Below, piece after piece: positions 58,588 to 64,000 of a stretch of DNA of 64,000 nt. The position numbers were made by a program, and so were the translations under genes. The notes under the pieces are model-generated. The model made no database searches. It was not told where the DNA came from and saw nothing but the letters and a program-made list of their open reading frames with translations. The DNA comes from Rhodobacterales bacterium. GTDB taxonomy: Bacteria > Pseudomonadota > Alphaproteobacteria > Rhodobacterales > Rhodobacteraceae. Every line of letters begins with the position of its first letter. Position 1 is the stretch's first letter. The stretch covers positions 30,656 through 94,655 of the forward strand of contig PDRW01000028.1 in NCBI GenBank assembly GCA_002746935.1. The letters run 5' to 3'.

Positions 58588-59943
58588 TCACTTCGTGTTC
58601 AACTGATCGGCAAGCGCAGCACCGGCCGCGAGCGCATCGGCCCGGGCCTCGGCCTGTTGGCGCCATTCGGCAAGCGCGGGCTGCGCGGCTTCGGGCAATT
58701 GGTCCAGCTCGGAAAACACCGTGGCCAGATCGCCCTGTTTCAACGCCGCTTCGGCGCGCGACAGCACGGCATCGGCATCGTCGCCTTCCTTTGGTGCAAG
58801 GCTGCGGGTGCCGAGCTGGGTGCGCATGAAAGCTTCCATCCGGTTCAGGCTGCCATCTTCGACACTGGCGCGGATGTCGGCATCAATCGCCACCCGCGCG
58901 GCCTCGGGGAAAGCCTCGCGCAGCGCCCCGAGCCCGGGCACACCATCGGCGGCCACTTGCGTGAGCGCGGCGGGGGCATCGGTGCCGGTGGCCTGCGTGA
59001 GCTCCAGCAGCGCGGTGTCGAACGGCTTGCCGCCGGTATCGAGCGCCGCCAGCACCTGCGCCAGCGCCGCCCGCGCAGTGGCCTCGCGGTTTGAGGCGGC
59101 AAGCTGCTCTTCAAGCGCCGTGGCCTCGGCCTGCGCCGTATGGATCTTCTCGAGCTCGCCGGAAAACATCCCGCGCATATCCTGCAACTGCCCCTCGAAC
59201 ATCCCGGTGAGCGTTTCAAGTTCGCGCGCATAGGCCGCGGCGGCGGTCTTCGCGGCTTCGGTGCCCTCGGGCGCGAGCTTCTCGACCGACGACAGCCGCG
59301 TCTCGATGGCGCCTAGCTGGTCGGTGATCTGCTCCGCCCCGGTTACAAGCCCGTCGAGCCGTGCAGTCATATCGGCCCGCAACGCATCCAGCGCGCTGGT
59401 ATCGGCCTGCATCTCCGCGATCCGGGCATCGAGCGCGGCGAAGCGGTCGTCGACGCTTGCCCCGAGCGCGTTGATCTCGTCGCCCTGGGTCTCGACCACG
59501 CCCACCAGCGGATCGACCTCGGGCTCGACCCCGGGGAAGGGCCAGCCTTCCGGCACAATGGTGCGCGCGGCGGTAAACCCGATCACCGCGGCCACAACCC
59601 CGCCGAGCACAAACCCGGCAAAAGCCCCGCTGCGTTTTCCGGCCGGCGCCTCAGGCGCTGCGGCTTTCGCAGCCTCACCCGGTCCGGACCCGGCCTTCGC
59701 ACGCACCGGCTTTTCCTTTTTCGCCTCCGCGGAGGTCTTGTCGGGGGGCGTCTTGTCCGGCTTCGCCGCAGGCCCCGTCTTGCCGGCCGTCTTGCCGGCC
59801 TTCGGGGGTGTTTCCCCGACAATCATGGCGTCTTCGACCTTCGCCTTCGGGTCTTTCACCGCTTTCCCGCCCGCAGCCGGAGCCTTGCCCGCCACAGCCT
59901 TGGATTCATTTTTTTTCGTCGACTTCGGGGCTTCCGCCATCAT
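58588..59943 (-). CDS. Mitofilin-like inner-membrane protein (alphaproteobacterial Mic60)
   Basis: The 451-residue protein has a lysine/alanine/proline-rich cytoplasmic arm to about residue 100, one membrane helix (AFAGFVLGGVVAAVIGFTAA), a long coiled-coil periplasmic region and a C-terminal mitofilin-type domain. Alphaproteobacterial Mic60 genes sit beside heme-synthesis genes, as here. Family members shape inner-membrane folds. It lies between hemD and the HemY-domain gene on the same strand. Confidence 0.85.
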   Translation of the reverse strand: MMAEAPKSTKKNESKAVAGKAPAAGGKAVKDPKAKVEDAMIVGETPPKAGKTAGKTGPAAKPDKTPPDKTSAEAKKEKPVRAKAGSGPGEAAKAAAPEAPAGKRSGAFAGFVLGGVVAAVIGFTAARTIVPEGWPFPGVEPEVDPLVGVVETQGDEINALGASVDDRFAALDARIAEMQADTSALDALRADMTARLDGLVTGAEQITDQLGAIETRLSSVEKLAPEGTEAAKTAAAAYARELETLTGMFEGQLQDMRGMFSGELEKIHTAQAEATALEEQLAASNREATARAALAQVLAALDTGGKPFDTALLELTQATGTDAPAALTQVAADGVPGLGALREAFPEAARVAIDADIRASVEDGSLNRMEAFMRTQLGTRSLAPKEGDDADAVLSRAEAALKQGDLATVFSELDQLPEAAQPALAEWRQQAEARADALAAGAALADQLNTK

Positions 59944-60015
59944 TCACCTTCCGAATCTCTGCACGCGACCTGGGCGCGCCCGCCACGTCGAACCTAACCA
60001 CGCACCGGGCCGGTC

Positions 60016-60711
60016 TCAAGGCAACTTGCGCGCCAGAGCGGCAAGGATTTTTTCAACCATGGCGCCGCCGGTCGGGGTGGCGCAGATGTCGGCCCGGCCG
60101 CCTGTCGCCGCGCTCCACGCATCACCCACGGCGGGGCTCATCGCGATCGCCCGCAGATCGGGTCCGGGCACCAGCCCCTGGCCCACCAGCCGGGCGGAAC
60201 GCGGCGAATAGAGCGGCAACACGACCGGGTTTGTGCTTTCAAGGAGACCCCGTGCCTCGGCGCTCAGCGCCCGGGCGATCTGCGCGTAAACCACCACCTC
60301 ATGTGTCTCTGTTCCAGCCCGATCAAGCCGCGCAGCCACCTCGCCGCGGGCATGTTCGCCGCGCAGATGCATGAGCGGCCCAGGCCCGGACACCGCCGCG
60401 ACCAGTGCCGCCGCATCCGGTGCGACAGTCACCACCTCAGCGCCCGCAGCCCGCGCCGCTTCGGCGGTGCGCAGGCCCACACAATGGGCCTTGATGCTCT
60501 CAAGCGGCGGCGCGAAACGCACCGCATTGGCCGATGTCAGGATCACCCCCGCGACCCCCGCGAGGCTCACCGCCGCGCCGGTCGGCCGGATCTCCATGAT
60601 CGGCGAAATCACCACCTCGGCGCGTCCGGCAAAGGTCGCCGCCATCTGCCGCGATTGCGCTTCGGGGCGGGTCAGCAGGAGGGTCGGGCGGCGCGTGGGA
60701 TTGTCTGTCAT
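60016..60711 (-). CDS. hemD: Uroporphyrinogen-III synthase
   Basis: The 231-residue protein begins RPTLLLTRPEAQSRQMA and has the VILTSANAVRF and LPLYSPRSARL segments of HemD, which cyclises hydroxymethylbilane. HemD is poorly conserved, but its context (mitofilin, HemY-domain) supports the call. ATG at 60711; the open frame upstream is antisense to tsaD. It is divergent from tsaD (45 bp). Confidence 0.92.
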   Translation of the reverse strand: MTDNPTRRPTLLLTRPEAQSRQMAATFAGRAEVVISPIMEIRPTGAAVSLAGVAGVILTSANAVRFAPPLESIKAHCVGLRTAEAARAAGAEVVTVAPDAAALVAAVSGPGPLMHLRGEHARGEVAARLDRAGTETHEVVVYAQIARALSAEARGLLESTNPVVLPLYSPRSARLVGQGLVPGPDLRAIAMSPAVGDAWSAATGGRADICATPTGGAMVEKILAALARKLP

Positions 60712-60756
60712 CGCTTGCGGTGGTAGCCCGGCACGACCCTCACCGCAACGGAACCC

Positions 60757-61854
60757 ATGACCGACAGTCTCACCATCCTCGGCCTCGAATCGAGCTGCGA
60801 CGACACCGCCGCCGCTCTTGTCCGCCACGCGCCCGGCGCCCGGCCCGAGATATTGTCCTCCGTGGTCGCGGGCCAGACCGAACTGCACGCCGCTTTCGGA
60901 GGGGTCGTGCCCGAAATCGCCGCCCGCGCCCATACCGAGAAGCTCGACCTCTGCGTCGAACAGGCGCTTGACAAAGCGGGGGTGGAGCTTGGCGCGCTTG
61001 ATGCCATCGCCGTTACCGCCGGGCCCGGTCTCATCGGCGGGGTGCTGGCCGGGGTGATGCTGGCGAAGGGCCTTGCCGCCGCGACCGGCCTGCCGCTGAT
61101 CGGCGTCAACCACCTCGCCGGCCACGCCCTCACCCCGCGGCTCACCGATGGCACCGCCTTTCCTTATCTGGTGCTGCTGGTTTCGGGCGGCCATTGCCAG
61201 TTTCTGCTGGTCAACGGGGAAGACCGTTTCACCCGCCTCGGCGGCACCATCGACGACGCACCGGGCGAGGCCTTCGACAAGACCGCAAAGCTCCTTGCCC
61301 TGCCGCAACCCGGCGGCCCTTCCGTGGAACGCGAAGCGCGGAACGGAAACGCGCAGCGGTTCCGGCTGCCCCGCCCGCTTCTCGACCGCCCCGGCATGGA
61401 CATGAGCTTTTCCGGCCTCAAGACCGCACTGCTGCGCGAACGCGACAAGCTCGTCGCCCGCGATGGCGGCTTGCACCGGGACGACCGCGCCGATCTCTGC
61501 GCCTCTTTCCAGGCGGCGGTGTCGGATGTGCTGGCGGAAAAGTCTCGCCGTGCGCTTGCCGCCTGTCTGGCGCTGAACCCCGGCAGGCCAAACTTCGCCG
61601 TTGCCGGGGGCGTCTCGGCCAACATGACGATTCGGGCTGCATTAGAGACGGTTTCCCGCGAAGCTGGCGCCGCATTCATCGCCCCGCCGCTCGGGCTCTG
61701 CACCGACAATGCCGCGATGATCGCCTGGGCCGGGATCGAGCGTTTCCGCGCCGGGCATCGCGATGACATGAGCCTCGCCGCCCGCCCGCGCTGGCCGCTG
61801 GACGAGACCGCCCCCGCCATGCTTGGATCGGGCAGAAAGGGAGCCAAGGCATGA
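60757..61854 (+). CDS. tsaD: tRNA N6-threonylcarbamoyladenosine transferase TsaD
   Basis: The 365-residue protein transfers the threonylcarbamoyl group to A37 of ANN-reading tRNAs. It has the metal-site [23 protein letters not shown] near the start and [15 protein letters not shown]. Overlaps gpsA by four bases. Confidence 0.97.
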   Translation: MTDSLTILGLESSCDDTAAALVRHAPGARPEILSSVVAGQTELHAAFGGVVPEIAARAHTEKLDLCVEQALDKAGVELGALDAIAVTAGPGLIGGVLAGVMLAKGLAAATGLPLIGVNHLAGHALTPRLTDGTAFPYLVLLVSGGHCQFLLVNGEDRFTRLGGTIDDAPGEAFDKTAKLLALPQPGGPSVEREARNGNAQRFRLPRPLLDRPGMDMSFSGLKTALLRERDKLVARDGGLHRDDRADLCASFQAAVSDVLAEKSRRALAACLALNPGRPNFAVAGGVSANMTIRAALETVSREAGAAFIAPPLGLCTDNAAMIAWAGIERFRAGHRDDMSLAARPRWPLDETAPAMLGSGRKGAKA

Positions 61855-62801
61855 ACAGCATTTCCGTTCTCGGCGGCGGGGCCTTTGGCACCGCCTATGC
61901 CGTTTCGCTCGCCAGCGACGGGCGCGTGATCACCCTTTGGGCGCGCAACCCGGGCGACATGAACGCCCGGCGCGAAAACACCCGCCGCCTGCCAGGGGTA
62001 CGCCTGCCCGACACGCTTCGCGTCACCGGCGATTTCGCCGAGGCCGCCAAGGCCGACATCATCCTGCTGGCGATCCCGCTCCAGAAGCTTTCAGCCGTGC
62101 TTGCCGAACACGCCGCGCATCTCAACCGCCAGACCCTTGTTTGCTGCTCCAAGGGCATCGACATCGCCACCGGCCGTGGACCTGCGGAAATCATCGCCGG
62201 GACTTGTCCCGGCACCACGCCCGCGATCCTCTCTGGCCCCAGCTTCGCCATCGACATCGCTACCGGCCTGCCGACCGCGCTGACGCTCGCCGCTGCCCAC
62301 CCGGAAGCGTTGCAAGAGGCTCTGACCACGCCGAATATCAGGCTCTATCGCTCCACCGACATTATCGGGGTCGAGCTCGGCGGGGCGCTGAAGAATGTCA
62401 TCGCCATTGCCTGCGGCATCGCCATCGGCGCCGGGCTTGGCGAAAGCGCCCGTGCTGCCCTGATGACCCGGGGCTATGCCGAGATGAGCCGTTTTGCCCG
62501 GTCGCGCGGCGCCCGGCCGGAAACGCTCGCCGGGCTCTCCGGCTTTGGCGACCTTGCCCTCACCTGCACCTCGGAGAAGTCGCGCAACTATTCTTACGGG
62601 CTCGCTTTGGGACAGGGTGAACCCGGGGCCGAGGGCGCGACCATCGAGGGCAAGTCCACGGCCCGGGCGGTGGTCAGGGCGGCGGGCAAGGCTGGTCTTG
62701 ACATGCCTGTCGCCGAGGCTGTCATGGCACTGGTCACCGGAACCGCCACTACTCAGCAGGCAGTCGCCGCCCTGCTTTCGCGGCCACTCAAGGAGGAATG
62801 A
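61851..62801 (+). CDS. gpsA: NAD(P)-dependent glycerol-3-phosphate dehydrogenase
   Basis: The 316-residue enzyme makes sn-glycerol-3-phosphate for phospholipids. It has the dinucleotide motif [31 protein letters not shown] and the catalytic-lysine region [15 protein letters not shown]. Overlap with tsaD and a one-base gap to the YciI-like gene mark an operon. Confidence 0.97.
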   Translation: MNSISVLGGGAFGTAYAVSLASDGRVITLWARNPGDMNARRENTRRLPGVRLPDTLRVTGDFAEAAKADIILLAIPLQKLSAVLAEHAAHLNRQTLVCCSKGIDIATGRGPAEIIAGTCPGTTPAILSGPSFAIDIATGLPTALTLAAAHPEALQEALTTPNIRLYRSTDIIGVELGGALKNVIAIACGIAIGAGLGESARAALMTRGYAEMSRFARSRGARPETLAGLSGFGDLALTCTSEKSRNYSYGLALGQGEPGAEGATIEGKSTARAVVRAAGKAGLDMPVAEAVMALVTGTATTQQAVAALLSRPLKEE

Positions 62802-62802
62802 C

Positions 62803-63069
62803 ATGTATGCGATCATCTGCACCGACAAGGAAAACGCGCTCGAGATCCGCAAGGCCAACCGCGCGGCCCATATTGCCTTTCTCGCCGAAACGCCCGTGGT
62901 CTTCGCAGGGCCCTTCCAGGACGAAACCGGCGCCATGACCGGCTCGCTCATCGTGGTGGACGTCGAAACCCGTGCCGATGTGGAAACCTGGGCCGCCAAC
63001 GATCCCTATGCCAAGGCCGGGCTGTTCGAAAAGGTGCGCATCGAACGCTTTTCGAAAGTGATCGGCTGA
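62803..63069 (+). CDS. YciI-like protein
   Basis: The 88-residue protein has a YciI/YCII fold with the N-terminal YAIICTDKENALEIRKANR and the VFAGPFQDETGAMTGSLIV stretch. Function is unknown; a dimeric ferredoxin-like fold is usual. AGGAGG precedes the ATG at 62803. Its stop overlaps the EVE gene by one base. Confidence 0.9.
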   Translation: MYAIICTDKENALEIRKANRAAHIAFLAETPVVFAGPFQDETGAMTGSLIVVDVETRADVETWAANDPYAKAGLFEKVRIERFSKVIG

Positions 63070-63509
63070 TGCGGTACTGGCTGTTCAAATCCGAGCCCAA
63101 CACCTGGGGCTGGGAGCATCAGGTGGCCAGGGGCGAGGCCGGCGAGGAATGGGACGGCGTGCGCAATTACCAGGCCCGCAACATGATGCGCGAAATGAAG
63201 CTGGGCGACCTCGGGTTTTTCTACCATTCGGTGAACGAAAAGCGGGTCATGGGCATTGTGGAGATCTGCGCCGAGATCCACCCCGACAGCACCACCGACG
63301 ACCCGCGCTGGGAATGCGTCGATGTGAGGGCCGTGCGTCCGCTCGCAAACCCGGTGACTCTCGCCATGTGCAAGGCCGACCCGCGGCTTGCCGACATGGT
63401 GCTGGTCAACAACACGCGGCTTTCGGTGCAACCGGTGCGCCCGGAGGAATGGGCCACAGTTCTCGAACTGGCGGGAGAAAAGCCCTGGACTATCTGTGTG
63501 CCCCGATAG
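63069..63509 (+). CDS. EVE domain protein
   Basis: The 146-residue protein begins RYWLFKSEPNTWGWEHQV and has WDGVRNYQARNMMREMKLGD, typical of EVE, a PUA-like fold that binds modified bases in DNA or RNA. Role unknown. Last gene of the tsaD-gpsA-yciI cluster. Confidence 0.92.
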   Translation: MRYWLFKSEPNTWGWEHQVARGEAGEEWDGVRNYQARNMMREMKLGDLGFFYHSVNEKRVMGIVEICAEIHPDSTTDDPRWECVDVRAVRPLANPVTLAMCKADPRLADMVLVNNTRLSVQPVRPEEWATVLELAGEKPWTICVPR

Positions 63510-63549
63510 AACACTGAGGTGGATTGGCGCGGATCGGGAGAATAACCCC

Positions 63550-63902
63550 ATGGAATTCGTCAATTTTTTGGCTGCAGTTGCCGCATCCTGTACCTTGGAG
63601 CCATCTGGTACACCGGACTGTCGAAGCCTTGGGCCAGGGCATCCGGCGTGGAAGTCGATGCCAACAGCAAGCCGGAAAATGGGGGCTTGGTGCCGAATGC
63701 GATAACGTCCATCACGATGCTCCTGGTGGCAGGCATGATGCGCCACGTCATCGCCCAGGCCGGGATTGATACGCTGTTGAAAGGGCTGATGGCCGGTGGC
63801 GGCATCGGCCTGTTCATGATCGGCTCGTGGATCATGATGAACAACGCCTGTGGCAACCGTCCGTTCAGGCTGACGCGGGTCGACTGCGGCCATGCCACCA
63901 TG
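63550..63902 (+). pseudogene. DUF1761 membrane protein gene, frameshifted and truncated
   Basis: The start MEFVNFLAAVAAS is followed in another frame by LGAIWYTGLSKPWARASGVE and MLLVAGMMRHVIAQAGIDTL, the DUF1761 pattern. A one-base deletion near 63590 explains the break. After CGHATM (to about 63902) the expected last membrane segment is missing and unrelated sequence follows. Confidence 0.75.
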
Positions 63903-64000
63903 CCACTAAAGCGCTTCCATCTTACGTTGAATCGCGCGGGGTTCACATTTGGTCTGATTTCTGATTCATCCTGTTCAGGAGGATCAGTTCATGCCCAACC
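63903..64000. other. Sequence replacing the DUF1761 C-terminus, window end
   Basis: This stretch is foreign to DUF1761. It ends with AGGAGG (63977-63982), eight bases, and an ATG at 63991, the possible start of a gene outside the window. An insertion sequence is plausible but cannot be shown from this edge. Confidence 0.4.

Overview
The window reads as a chromosomal segment of a GC-rich alphaproteobacterium, most likely of the order Rhodobacterales. The evidence is the gene content and order: a Tim44-like adaptor, MltA and hslVU cluster; a ComF, GrxC, nitrilase, MarR and UbiG block; rimP-nusA-rnpM-infB; rsmB, heparinase, purH, lspA, BamF-like lipoprotein and paired M16 peptidases; and a mitofilin (alphaproteobacterial Mic60) gene between hemD and a HemY-domain gene. 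Most genes are ordinary, tightly packed core genes, many with 1-4 nt start/stop overlaps.

Layout. 1-8.2 kb: envelope and protein quality-control genes (fxsA, tim44-like, mltA, smr, DUF900 hydrolase, hslUV), hemH and a methyltransferase. 8.2-12.4 kb: comF, grxC, nitrilase, marR, ubiG, proline iminopeptidase. 12.4-17.9 kb: the rimP-nusA-rnpM-infB operon behind a leader with a probable attenuator. 18-20.6 kb: mutT, argJ and a parvulin. 20.8-27.4 kb: secA, two envelope proteins (one a binding-protein/OmpA fusion) and radC. 27.4-31.5 kb: a sugar cluster (xylulokinase, aldose epimerase, ROK repressor). 31.8-36.7 kb: a TakP-like TRAP transporter whose large permease carries a ~320-residue soluble tail. 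36.8-43.6 kb: a solitary arsJ, siroheme synthase, dsrEFHC, sdhAF4 and rsmB. 43.7-53.1 kb: heparinase, purH, lspA, BamF-like lipoprotein, two M16 peptidases, an IalB-like protein and rlmN.

53.1-57 kb is the one clear accessory region. A tRNA-Thr(CGT) gene is followed by a 3.3-kb insert bounded by a perfect 40-bp direct repeat of the 5' half of the tRNA. The insert holds a truncated tyrosine integrase, an HNH-type nuclease gene broken by an in-frame amber codon, and an apparently intact three-gene operon: a TIGR04255-family protein, a 97-residue unknown and a ~208-residue unknown. The mobility genes are wrecked while the cargo is open, so this operon is the best candidate here for an undescribed (possibly defence-type) system. 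That function is inference only.

57-63.5 kb returns to core genes (hemY-domain, mitofilin, hemD, tsaD, gpsA, YciI-like, EVE). The window ends in a frameshifted DUF1761 gene whose C-terminus is replaced by unrelated sequence. The first gene (fxsA) is cut by the window edge.
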